Shown piece by piece: positions 10,911-22,033 of a DNA stretch of 64,000 nucleotides. Below the pieces are notes generated by a model, which was given only the letters and a program-made list of their open reading frames with translations, was not told the origin of the DNA and did not search any database. Numbering within the stretch: the first letter of the stretch is position 1; each line of letters opens with the position of its first letter. A program made the translations under genes and the position numbers. The stretch covers positions 16,315,453-16,379,452 of the forward strand of contig CM039502.1 of NCBI GenBank assembly GCA_022432975.1, given 5' to 3'. This DNA comes from Begonia masoniana (taxonomy: Eukaryota; Streptophyta; Magnoliopsida; Cucurbitales; Begoniaceae).

Positions 10911-13028
10911 TGTAACGCCCCGAGTTATCTGAACCCGGTTCGTTACCACTAACGCAAACATCACCAAGAACTCTCGGAGCAATTTACAATTTCACTCGAG
11001 GATCAAGATTTGATGCTTATTAAAACCTAAAAATGTTTAAAACTTGCAGCGGAAAATCATTTAGACAAGATGTGAATTAATAAAAACTGTAAAATAATGT
11101 TTGAAAGAATCAGTTGAAGTGTTAAGGAATAATTAGTTGAAGGAAGTAAAAGTTTAAATCGTTAAATACCGATAGGGTGACAGAGGTCAAACGCCCCTGC
11201 CGACGACTAGTCAACGGAATAGGCCATATATAAATAACAGGCTTCTGCCGATGACGTCACGACTCAAACACAGCTGCCGACGACTAGTCAACGGAATAGG
11301 CCATATATAAATAACAGGCTTCTGCCGATGACGTCAGCAGGATAACTTAATTATCCAGCTTCTCCTGCCGGTGACGTCAGCCAGATAAACCCATTATCTA
11401 ACTTCTGCCGATTGCTAAACGGCTAAGCAGAATGTCCTACTTATGCCGATGACGTCAGCAGGATAACTTAATTATCCCGCTTCTGCCGATACGTGCTTAT
11501 CACGTGACTTTTAAAACGTATGCCGATAGAAGGCAAGTTTACTGCTTATCAACTACCGGTAGGACAACAAGACAACTACTCTTCTCCTGCCGATAGACTT
11601 TACCAAACAACATCAAATAGACGTATTACTCAACTTCATATCGATGGACTGAACAATTTGACAGTAAACTTGACTAACAATTGGACTCAACATTTTACCA
11701 AAACTCATTCTAAAACACCTCAATTCATTGTATTACTCAAATTCCGTAAAATCAGCATTCTAGAAATTCAACAGGACACTAACATCAGAAATTCTAAAAT
11801 GTATTCATAAGGTTGCAATCTCTACTGTTATAAAAATTCAACATACTCAGACTAAATCATTGTCAATTAATTTCTCATATCTGCAGACATCAGTTAATCC
11901 GCCTCAACAGTTTGCCGAATCAGAACATGAGAGTACTCCTCCAACCACATCTATTCATTTGCACGATCAAGGAAATCACCTGCTATATTCTCAACACCTA
12001 CATCACAAAACTCATCTATTAGCCTAATGCTAAGTAAGCAGAGCAAGAAATGATGGAAGTACAGAGATATGCAAATCCTAAATATGCAATTTCTACATTC
12101 CTCTTCCTCAGTTATATTGCATTCATTCAACCGGTCTGATGATCCCTGATACAATGGGAGGTGGATCAGCTTTCCCAGGGTATGAATCCACATATATGTC
12201 ACTTAAGGGGTGGATTAGTTCCCTTAACAGATGATTGATCCCTGATACAATGGGAGGTGGATCGGTTTTTTCCCAAGGTATGAATCCAGTTATGTTCGAT
12301 TAAGGGGCGGATTAATTCCCTTAAAAATGTATTGTCTCAATCTGTTCACAACTCACCATGCTACTTCATGTAAATTCATTTTCGTTTTCTTTCCAAAATA
12401 TGATGCATGGCAATTGAAATGAAACATACTTTCATGCATACAAGAAAATCCTAGTGTTTTGTGATGTAGGCCCGAAGGCAAATACAAACTCTACTTACCT
12501 GGCCCTCCTGGAATTACTTGGTTGCTAGCTACTTCGGTTTAGCTCAAACCTAAAATCGTAGGCAGTATGTTAGTTATACTTCATTCTAAACAATCCAGGA
12601 GTTTAAGGAAATAAATTATGGAGTTCGGATCTTCGTGCATTCCCATTTCACAGAAACCCGAATCTATACCAAATCATAGCGTTTTCCTCGAAACTTCATA
12701 CATTGTATTCCCTCAGCTATCTAACTACTAAAATCACAAGAAGACGAGGAGAGTTCACCTAGGTTGAAGGAGAATCGAACAGGGGAATCGCCTGGAGAAT
12801 CCTGCTGCTCGAGCTGAAAAACCGAGAGGAAATGAGGGAAAGGGTGGCGGCTACCGTGAAATAACTCAAAACCTCTTTCCTTAAATACGTTATCCACTTT
12901 TTAAATTTCCAATTACTCATATGCCCTTGTCTAGTCATCCACCAACCCTACATTTAATATTGCCATATAAAATGCACCATTAGCTACAAGAGATAGAGAA
13001 TTGGTCTATATAAAAACTGGGTATTACA
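10911..13028 (-). mobile_element. LTR3: solo LTR of a different family, in element 0 gag
   Basis: Plus-strand ends are TGTAACGCCCCGAG and GGGTATTACA, flanked by the 5-bp TSD GAAAA (10906-10910 and 13029-13033). By analogy with the other LTRs it points to the minus strand (start TGTAATACCCAG, end GGGGCGTTACA). 2118 bp. The splice-donor/GGCC block is at 12465-12501 (minus) and a repeat block with four TGACGTCA palindromes at 11190-11500. No coding sequence. Confidence 0.9.
11190..11500 (-). repeat. Repeat block in LTR3 with four TGACGTCA sites
   Basis: A 77-bp unit starting CTGCCGACGACTAGTCAACG occurs at 11197 and 11274. Shorter units follow, built on CTGCCGATGACGTCAGCAGG and AACTTAATTATCC. 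Perfect TGACGTCA palindromes lie at 11252-11259, 11329-11336, 11372-11379 and 11450-11457. That is the consensus of plant TGA/CREB-like bZIP factors; binding is inferred only. Confidence 0.85.
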
Positions 13029-13425
13029 GAAAATCCTCTTGAATCCACTCCAATCCATTGCCATGGTAGCCGACTGTACAGTGTCCCACCAAAATCCAGC
13101 ATTCTTGGTGAGATGAAACATAGCACATATAACCTTCTTATTCTCCTCCACTTATGCATAGCTGAACATTCGCTCAATCTGTCAGATCCACTCCTCAGCG
13201 TGAGTTGGGTCCGTCGATAATCCATCAAACATAGGCGGTTGGAGTCGCCAGAACCTGTCTCCACAGGTGTCACGTTGAGTATTTGTATGGTTGTTGTTCC
13301 CATTATCTGCCATCATGCGTTCCATCATGCGTGACTGAACGCCGACTAGCTCAGTTAGACGATCAAGAGCGTCGCCCCTATCGTTTGCATCACTTTGATT
13401 CCCTCTCACCATTTCAAGAAAATTC
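13029..13425 (-). pseudogene. Element 0 gag, N-terminal part (broken)
   Basis: On the minus strand the segment 13182-13412 reads MVRGNQSDANDRGDALDRL and ends FDGLSTDPTHAEEWI, typical of the gag N-terminus of Ty3/gypsy elements of this kind. The frame then shifts (13033-13200) before reaching LTR3. The stretch 13426-13557 is untranslated leader. Confidence 0.8.
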
Positions 13426-13557
13426 TATACATAATAACGAACTCAACTTAATAAACAAAACAGGTACAGAAACTTAAACACTTACAGTTGGTGGAGCGAT
13501 CTCAAGTGGCGGATTGCGCAGTCAGACAGTCTACAGAACTGCTTTTAAAATCCAGGG

Positions 13558-13569
13558 GCTCTGATACCA
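13558..13569 (-). other. Primer binding site (initiator Met tRNA) of element 0
   Basis: The minus strand reads TGGTATCAGAGC, the standard complement of the 3' end of plant initiator tRNA-Met, four bases from the end of the 5' LTR at 13574. It fixes the element's orientation and LTR boundary. Confidence 0.95.
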
Positions 13570-13573
13570 TAAC

Positions 13574-16384
13574 TGTGACGACCTCGACCCGCCAGGGCCG
13601 CCACAGGACGGGAACGGGACTTTGAGTTTTACTTACACATTTTTTGCCGTAAAAATTTTCGACTTTTTAAACTCTTGAAACGTTTAAAGTGGCTAGACAT
13701 AAAATGGACATAAAATGGGAGACTTAAAATGGACAACGTAAAATAGAAAACATAAGAAAAACTGGAAGACTTGAACTGGAAGACAAAAATGGACGACTGC
13801 AGAATTGGAGTACTATAGAAGTGGACGACTGCAGAAGTGGACGACTGCAGAACTGGACGACTACAAAATTGGAGTACTGCAGAAGTGGACGACTGCAGAA
13901 ATGGACGACTGCAGAACTGGACGACTACAAAATTGGAGTACTGCAGAAATGGACGACTGCAGAAATGGACGACTACAAAATTGGAGTACTGCAGAAATGG
14001 ACGACTGCAGAACTGGACGACTACAAAATTGGAGTACTGCAGAAATGGACGACTGCAGAAATGGACGACTGCAGAACTGGACGACTACAAAATTGGAGTA
14101 CTGCAGAAATGGACGACTGCAGAATTGGAGTACTGCAGAAATGGACGACTGCAGAAATGGACGACTGCAGAACTGGACGACTACAAAATTGGAGTACTGC
14201 AGAAATGGACGACTGCAGAACTGGACGACTACAAAATTGGAGTACTGCAGAAATGGACGACTGCAGAACTGGACGACTACAAAATTGGAGTACTGCAGAA
14301 ATGGACGACTGCAGAAATGGACGACTGCAGAAATGGACGACTGCAGAACTGGACGACTACAAAATTGGAGTACTGCAGAAATGGACGACTGCAGAAATGG
14401 ACGACTGCAGAAATGGACGACTGCAGAACTGGACGACTACAAAATTGGAGTACTGCAGAAATGGACGACTGCAGAAATGGACGACTGCAGAAATGGACGA
14501 CTGCAGAACTGGACGACTACAAAATTGGAGTACTGCAGAAATGGACGACTGCAGAAATGGACGACTGCAGAACTGGACGACTACAAAATTGGAGTACTGC
14601 AGAAATGGACGACTGCAGAACTGGACGACTACAAAATTGGAGTACTGCAGAAATGGACGACTGCAGAAATGGACGACTGCAGAAATGGACGACTGCAGAA
14701 ATGGACGACTGCAGAAATGGACGACTGCAGAAATGGACGACTGCAGAAATGGACGACTGCAGAAATGGACGACTGCAGAAATGGACGACTGCAGAAATGG
14801 ACGACTGCAGAACTGGACGACTACAAAATTGGAGTACTGCAGAAATGGACGATGTCCTAATAACCTCACAATTCATTATTAAACTTCTTCCCAACCTCTT
14901 TAGACACAAAATGCTTCTAAACCCCAAATACCCGATTCAAAATGTAATTTTTAAACGTGTTAGAAAAACATGACAGAGGTTCAAGAAATTTAACTGCATG
15001 GATAGCTCTAAAATTCGAGACAATCCATGCACAACCTAAAAGAAAAAGATTTCCAAACAATTCCAGTATATTTCAAGAAAATTACAACTGTCAAAACAGA
15101 GGTTTAAAAACATCAACACAATTTCTATACATCACATGAATTCCAAAATTGTACAAAACTCGACATACACTTCAAAACTACACCCCACAGGTCAAAATGC
15201 GTCTGACTGCCGCAACCAACCCCACAAGCTCGTCCTGCCAATTGCACCTACTCGTCGGCCTGAGGCACAAAGTCCTCATCCGGAGGATCCCTACCTATAA
15301 CAGAGAGTTCAACTATGAGCCTAGAGCTCAGTAAGGACATACAATGCAGTGATGCATATGTTATGCATGAACTTTTGAAATACATGAACGTTACTTTACA
15401 TTACATTCAAGTGGACAGGAGGTATAAGTGGGGCTTATAGAGGAACTAGCACAACAGGAGTACACAACAGGTACATAACAGGATTGCACAACAGGCACGT
15501 AACAGGAATACATAACAGGTACATAACAGGATGTCAGTCCCCGTCCCACACTTAACCGTACATTACATTACAGGTTTTATCTTTCTTAACTTCAAAACCA
15601 AGTGCATAAAACATTTACATGACTTTCAAGAAAACGTGTATGCATGAACATATACAGTGCTTAAACGTAATTTGAACAGACGGCAAAACAACAAAGCAAG
15701 ATATAGAACAAAACACATTTAACTTAGAACGTATATTACAACCTAACTACCCGACAACAACCTTGATAAACAAAAACCTAGTATCTCTGTGATGTAGGGC
15801 CTTAAAGGCCAACTTATACGCATGAACTTACCTGATGTCCGTAAAGTTGAAAATCTTGCACGTAAGTCCTCGGCGATTCACGAACCTATATCATATATAA
15901 CCGGACCATTAACCCTAAACTTCAACAAAACTAAGGAATAACTAACCTAAACTCGTTAACTAACGTAAAAGGTTACCTTTAGTGGAGAAAACTTGAGAAA
16001 ACAGGAGAAGACGGAGTTTTGGAATTTTTCGCACTTCGTCTGGAAGAGAGAAAACAGAGAGGAAGGAAAATGAGAAGTGCTTTCACGTAGGAGAGAAGAG
16101 AAGAGAGGAAGAGAGAGGGTGAACATGGCTTCTTCAACAAGTTGAACAAGTGTCAATTCCTCATTGGCTCCCTCCCAACCACCTTAATTGCTTTTTCAAT
16201 TTACCCTTCCATTGGTTTCTAACTAAATTGCTATTTAGTTTGCCGATTCGGTTTCTCCGAAACTCACTCTCTTTCCACAAAACACTCCGACAAATTCCAC
16301 TAAAACATTCATTATATTAATATCAAATTAATCTCGTTTAATAATTCGGGGGATAATTACATGGTCAAAATACCGGATGTTACA
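13574..16384 (-). mobile_element. Element 0: 5' LTR (Tekay-type), 2.8 kb
   Basis: Plus-strand ends are TGTGACGACC and CCGGATGTTACA. It lies next to the PBS. Its part 14983-15600 matches the 3' LTR remnant at 186-803. It holds a 1.05-kb minisatellite (13798-14852) and the splice-donor/GGCC block (15793-15844, minus). The right TSD candidate is GCGGA (16385-16389); the partner is off the left edge. Confidence 0.92.
13798..14852 (-). repeat. 16-bp minisatellite in element 0 5' LTR
   Basis: About 65 units of 16 bp (ATGGACGACTGCAGAA and the pair CTGGACGACTACAAAA / TTGGAGTACTGCAGAA), arranged in higher-order blocks. It is open in several frames on both strands only because 16-bp repetition lets every frame avoid stops. 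No gene is called. Confidence 0.97.
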
Positions 16385-16387
16385 GCG

Positions 16388-18022
16388 GAAAACCGATATG
16401 CTCCCGCGGGGAGTATTTTAATGGAGAATGGTTTGCCACGTGTGGATAACGGCAAACCGTTCTCCCTGAGGGGGCACTTGTGAGAGTGAAGAACCCACCC
16501 CCCCCCCCCCCCCCCCCCCCGGCGTTCACTTGCGCAAGGGATCTTCACCCTCACAAATGCCCCCTCGTTGAGAGGTTTGCCGTTCTCCGTACGCGGCAAA
16601 CCGTTCTCCTTCATAAAACTCTCTGCGGGGAATTTTCACCATAATATTTCATATTAATTACAATTAATGCAAATTTTTTGGTTAAAAAATGGAAGGTCGA
16701 ATTGACAATTAATTATAATTAATAAACATTTAAAGTGTACTATTACCACTACAGATTATTGGATTTAAGGTTACAGTTTCTGATTATTCTATTAATTCAC
16801 GCCAATTCATTTTCTACTATAAATTACCATAATTCATTTAATGTAAAAGAATTAATTTAAATATTATACTTTTGATTTAATTAAATATTACAAAAAATTT
16901 AAAGTCAGTATTATTTTAAAGTATATGTATTAGGCAATGCCACGTGCCACACACATGTAAAGTATATATATTATGCATAAAATAGTTCATAAAATCTTCA
17001 AATGTTGATTTGAAGGCTTAAAAACATATGATAATAACTTTTAATAAATAAGTATTTTTAAAATAAACTAAAATAAACTGATTTTATAAACTATTTTATG
17101 CATTATTTGATTTGATTTTAATTTCCTTAATTAGTTAAATATTTTATTTAAGGTTTTATTCTGAATTATAATTATTCAATTATTATTCAAGATTCAGAAA
17201 ATTAGGCTTTCTCTTGGTTTCTCTTACGAGAGGATTTTTTGTTCGTTCTCGCATCCCATTGCGTCAGAAAAAGGCATGAAATGTATGGGCCTCGGCGAGA
17301 GCTTCGATTTGATATCTTAACTGTCCAAAACGGATATCCGTAACAAAAGTTATGACCATTTGAAGTTTAGGGGATCATCACGTCACCTTGTTGAGGGTGA
17401 AGATTCCCCGCGGAGAGTTTTCTGAAGGAAAACGATTTGTCATTCTCCGCACGCGGCAAACTGTTCTCATGATGGGGCATTTTAGAGGGTCAAGACCCCT
17501 TGCACGTTCAAATTTTTTTTGTACATATTTAATTTTTTGTAATCTTTAATTAATTCAAAATTATAATATTTAAATTAATTCTTCTGCATTAAATGAATTG
17601 AAAATGAATTATGTTAATTTATAGTAGAAAATGAATTGGCGTGAATTAGTAGAATAATCTGTAACCTTAAATCCAAGAATCTGTAGTGGCAATAGTACAC
17701 CTTAAATGTGTATTAATTATAATTAATTGTCAATTCGACCTTCCATTTTTTAACCAAAACATTTGCATTAATTGTAATTAATATGAAATATTATGGTGAA
17801 GATTTCCCGCGGAGAGTTTTATGAAGGGGAACGGTTTGCCGCGTACAAAGAACGTAAAACCGTTCTCAACGAGGGGGCATTTGTGAGGGTGAAGATCCCT
17901 CGAGCACGTGAACGCGGGGGTCTTCACTCTCACAAGTGCCCCTTCAGGGAGAACGGTTTGCCGTTCTCCACACGCGGCAAACCATTTTCCATCAGAATAC
18001 TCTCCGCAGGGGCATATCGGTT
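16388..18022. mobile_element. Foldback-type element with about 500-bp inverted arms
   Basis: The left arm (16388 to about 16902) and right arm (about 17523 to 18022) are inverted copies. Both outer ends read AAACCGATATGC and both inner parts contain TGGAAGGTCGAATTGACAAT or its complement. Each arm holds its own hairpins (GGTTTGCC...GGCAAACC). A further partial copy of the arm motifs sits in the spacer at about 17395-17510. No transposase frame is visible, so it is non-autonomous; the superfamily is unknown because no TSD can be defined (element 0 abuts the left end). Confidence 0.8.
16498..16520 (+). repeat. 23-nt poly-C run in left foldback arm
   Basis: Uninterrupted C run. The matching place in the right arm (about 17918-17922) has only five G, so the run grew in one arm alone or is an assembly error. 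Confidence 0.95.
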
Positions 18023-20400
18023 TGTCTCGAATTCATTTTTGGTCCATTTTCGATACTTTGAACCATTTTTTAGACGAAAAATTTATTCGATTAATTTTTT
18101 GAACTTCAGTTAAAGTTCGATCCATTTTTTGGATTTTGCCCTTTCAAATAAAATAATATATTATATATAAATATTTTATTATAATATTTATATTTAAAAT
18201 ATAAGAAATTATTAATCGATGGCTAAAATGATAATTGACAACATTTTAATTTTTTTATTTATTTTAATGTTATGAAAAATTATAAGCATTCTCTTTTATA
18301 AAATGTTAGACATATATGTAGTGACACGTTTTTTATTGACGAGTAATTTATTAATAATTTTTATTGTAGTCCTATTTTTTAGGCTTGGTAAAATTATAAA
18401 ATTTTAATATTTTTTAATCATACACAATTTTATAATTTTTTAATAATAATTGGGTAAAATGTAATTTGGGATGATTTACATATTAGTTTTAAAAGACATT
18501 TTCATGTATTACCAATGGAATCTTATCAACAATTTATTAGTTAAATTTAGAATGCATATATCATGTTTTTAATTTAATAAGTTGTTTTAACTCGATTGCA
18601 AACTCCAACAATTTCGTTTTGGGTGATTTTGAATTTTTTTCAATCACGTGATAGCGTTTGAAATCGAATTAGAAAGAACAAGAGATGTTAGATATCGGGT
18701 AATATTAAATTTATCCTCTAATTTTACTTATTAATTATTACAAAAGTGTCCATGATTAATTAATGGAATTAATATCATATATCATGAATAATTAAATAAG
18801 TTATTAATTAATGATTGACATGTTGGAATTAAGAATTAAAAGGTAAAAATAGAGAGTAAACTTAATCATACTCTTAGAAATTAAGTTAAAATATCTTATT
18901 TAATATAAAACATAGTATATACATGCTGAATTTGATAGGTAAATTGATGATAATGTTTAAATTGCTACCAACAATAAGGTGGAAGCTATTTCTATATTAA
19001 AAAAAATAATAGTTAATATCTAATATGTACATGACATGAAACTTTAGGGTTTAAATGTACTTATTATTTAGATCTTATTTGTTTAGTATAAAATCACCTC
19101 AATATTATTTAGTTAATTTTTAGCTGAAAATGATATGAGTTTTGAAAGTGAATTTAATTTCAAAATTAAGGATTGGTCAATTGACTCAATTGAATGTGAG
19201 TTGAGTCCTTTTGTACAAGTTTTTGGATTTTCATGTTGAAAATCAAATGAAAAAAATGTAGGTTCTAAGTAAATAAAAACTAATTATATTTTACTACATT
19301 CAAGAATTAAGTTTAACCGAAACAATATCCATAATTTACGTCAGTTTAGTTTAGTTTAGTTTAATTTTGCCCAACTAATAACGAGCGTCTCAAGTAAAAA
19401 GGATAAGGAATGAAACTGGTCCAAGTTGAACTAGATAAATCGATCTGGACCAAGAGTTAAGGTTCGATTTGTTTTGTTCCTACTTAAAAAAAAAATTTAA
19501 AAATGAAATTATCAATTCAAAATTTTGTTTCAAAAACTAATATGAATCAAACTGAAACATAATAATTTAAAAAAAAAAAAAAAAACTAACAAAAACAAAT
19601 AAAACAAAATTAATCGCCCAAGACCGAGCCCGAGCCCTAGCCAATCAAAAGTCTCGAACATAGCCCAAATTGACCAAACCCAAGACTAACACAAACCTTA
19701 ACCAAATCAAATCAAGCAAAAATTAAAAATGAATGCAATTATGGTTCTTTTCTAAAACCAATTTGGTTTAGTTTTGACTGTTCAATTTCACCTCAGTGTT
19801 GCATCCAAAGAAGCCCTTATGAGTTGACATTGTGAGATTTGAATTTTGAACGCCTAAGAATAACATTTATTGATTAATTTATTAATGTTTACTTTTATAT
19901 TTAAATAAATTAAGTGAATTTATTTTATTAAGTTTTTTGGTTCAGTTCGATCCGGTTCCTAACTTGTAGAACCGAAACCAAAATAAAATTTCAATTCTTG
20001 AAAACTAGAAGCGAATTTAACCGACCCAAATCAGATCAGTTTGGTTCGGCTTTACACAACACCCGCAAGAGTTACACACCTAGAAGGACATTCATCAAAA
20101 CCAAAATATACTAAAAGTACAAGTACTTGTTGATTTGAGAGTGAAGAAAATACTTATCAGATATGGAAAGAGGATAAAATGGGCTGGCAATGAGGGAGCC
20201 ATTGGTTCTTTCCTTTCTCTGGTGGCGACAGATCATTCTTCTCTCTCTTTTTTTATTATTTAATAATTTAATTCTTTGGAAAACTCAAATTATAATTACA
20301 GATTTCATAGACAAAGTAGAATTCTACTTTGGTAATTCCATGTCTGTTCTTTAACGGCCCTCAGTTTTATTCCATTTCTTCCTGAACACATGCAAGGAAA
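18023..20400. other. AT-rich intergenic DNA, nothing recognisable as a gene
   Basis: No open frame of note. Scattered GGTTCGGTT/AACCGAACC-type stretches (about 19930-20080) look like decayed transposon DNA, but I see no clean ends or TSD. Simple A runs occur at 19568-19585. Confidence 0.6.
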
Positions 20401-21127
20401 GAGGTTGATTTCAGCAAGGAATTACTGAATTTAAGCGTTCCCTGGTCTCTCTCTACTGACGAAATGCAGGAAAGTTTCTTCTAATGATGTTTTCTCTACT
20501 TGGGTATGTGTTAATTGTTAGCGAAAAGGAAAGTTAGAGAGAGAAAGTTTTCAGTGTTGGGTTGTCTTCAAAACCCAGCCTTTCCACCACTAACCATCTG
20601 CTTGTGTTTGCTACTTTTTCTTACTCCTTCTGCGGTAATATACTCAAGTAATCTCCATCCAGATCGTAAAGGTAAATTCTTGCACCCTGCCTTTATTGAT
20701 CGAGTTCATTATAACTTTCTGGGTTTTTCAATTTCAATTTCAATTTCAATTTCAATTTTTTTCAATTTTTTTCAATTTTGTTACTGCTTGAGTTTGATCT
20801 TATTTGGGTAATCGATGGTGAAAGGAGTCTACTTTTGTCGGCTTCTCTGTTTTTGTTCTTTTACTGCCCTAGACGCTCTTCTTACTGTGCCTTTAATCTA
20901 ACCCCCACACTGTTCATCTCTCTCATCCTCTGAAGCTTGTCTTTTGTTCGATTTGTTTAGAAATATTCTCAGACTCGCTTTACCCAGATCAAATCAATGC
21001 CTTCCCGACAGAATTTGAAGCGTTTCTGAGGTGGGTTTTTTTGCCAATTAGCATTTTCTCTTCTTTTGTTTGCTTCCGCCATTAAAACGAAGAAGCTGCT
21101 TGGGAAATAGGGTTCTTCGGAAAGAAA

Positions 21128-22033
21128 ATGAGGGATTTTCCATCTTGTTTTGGTGAAAATGGAGTTCAAGTAGCTGATTATTCTTCTTCTTCTTCAAGTA
21201 CGAGTAGAAGTCCCCAGAATTTAGTCACCTGCATCTATCAATGCCGGTTGAGAGGCCGGAGTTGTTTGATTCATGTTAGTTGGACTAAAACTTTGATGGG
21301 TCAAGGCCTTAGCGTTGCTATAGACGATGCATCCAACCAGTGTCTCTGCAAGGTAGACATTAAGCCATGGCTGTTTTCCAAGAGAAAAGGAAGCAAAAGC
21401 TTAGAAGCCTACTCGAGTAAAATTGACGTATTTTGGGACCTTTCTTGCGCAAAATTCGGGCCAAATCCCGAGCCGTTGGAAGGATTTTACGTCGGAGTAG
21501 TCGTCGATAAGCAAATGATTCTTCTCCTCGGCGATCTGAGAAAAGAAGCCTTCAAGAAAACAAACTCAATTCCGGCTAGCTCCGTCGCTTCGATTCTCGC
21601 CAAGAGAGAGCATATTTTCGGGAAGAAAGTGTTTTGCACAAAGGCTCGATTCAGCGAAAGTCCTCAAACTCACGACCTTTCGATCGAGTGCGACACCGTC
21701 GGAGTCACCGATCCTTGCCTCGTCCTCCGGTTGGACGGTAAATGCACGATGCAGGTGAAGCATCTACGGTGGAAATTCCGGGGAAATCATACGATTTTCA
21801 TCGACGGGCAGGCCGTGGAAGTTTTCTGGGATGTTTATAACTGGCTGTTCGGCACGTTGACGGGAAATGCCGTTTTTTCGTTCAAGACGTATTTTTGTAC
21901 AGAAAAGATGGCCGCAACTCAGCCTCTGTATGATCCAAATGTGTTTCCATTGTCATTTTCGCAGAGATTTTCCGATCCTAAAGCTCAAAGCCATGGCTTC
22001 TCCCTGATTTTATATGCCTGGAAGAACGAATAG
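21128..22033 (+). CDS. DUF868 family protein (plant-specific, intronless)
   Basis: A 301-residue protein in a single exon, from an ATG in good context (GAAAATGAGG) to TAG. It has a short Ser-rich N-terminus (residues about 19-28). It then runs through the DUF868 signature: NLVTCIYQCRLRGRSCLIHV near residue 33, WTKTLMGQGLSV, VDIKPWLFSKRKGSKS, IDVFWDLSCAKFG, PLEGFYVGVVVD, and a C-terminal ending HGFSLILYAWKNE. The length is normal for the family. DUF868 proteins are found across land plants; their biochemical role is not established, and I see no signal peptide or membrane segment. The 20400-21127 region upstream is probably promoter and 5' leader (pyrimidine-rich, possible intron), but its ends cannot be fixed from sequence. 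It looks intact and functional. Confidence 0.92.
   Translation: MRDFPSCFGENGVQVADYSSSSSSTSRSPQNLVTCIYQCRLRGRSCLIHVSWTKTLMGQGLSVAIDDASNQCLCKVDIKPWLFSKRKGSKSLEAYSSKIDVFWDLSCAKFGPNPEPLEGFYVGVVVDKQMILLLGDLRKEAFKKTNSIPASSVASILAKREHIFGKKVFCTKARFSESPQTHDLSIECDTVGVTDPCLVLRLDGKCTMQVKHLRWKFRGNHTIFIDGQAVEVFWDVYNWLFGTLTGNAVFSFKTYFCTEKMAATQPLYDPNVFPLSFSQRFSDPKAQSHGFSLILYAWKNE

Noticed and set aside
10911..13028. LTR3 as part of the element 0 LTR
   Set aside because: Its ends differ (TGTAACGCCCC / GGGTATTACA), it has its own GAAAA TSD and it interrupts gag.
13805..14973. Three overlapping 350-380 residue open frames on the plus strand and further ones on the minus strand
   Set aside because: All arise from a 16-bp minisatellite in an LTR; each frame encodes the same short peptide over and over, with no gene structure.
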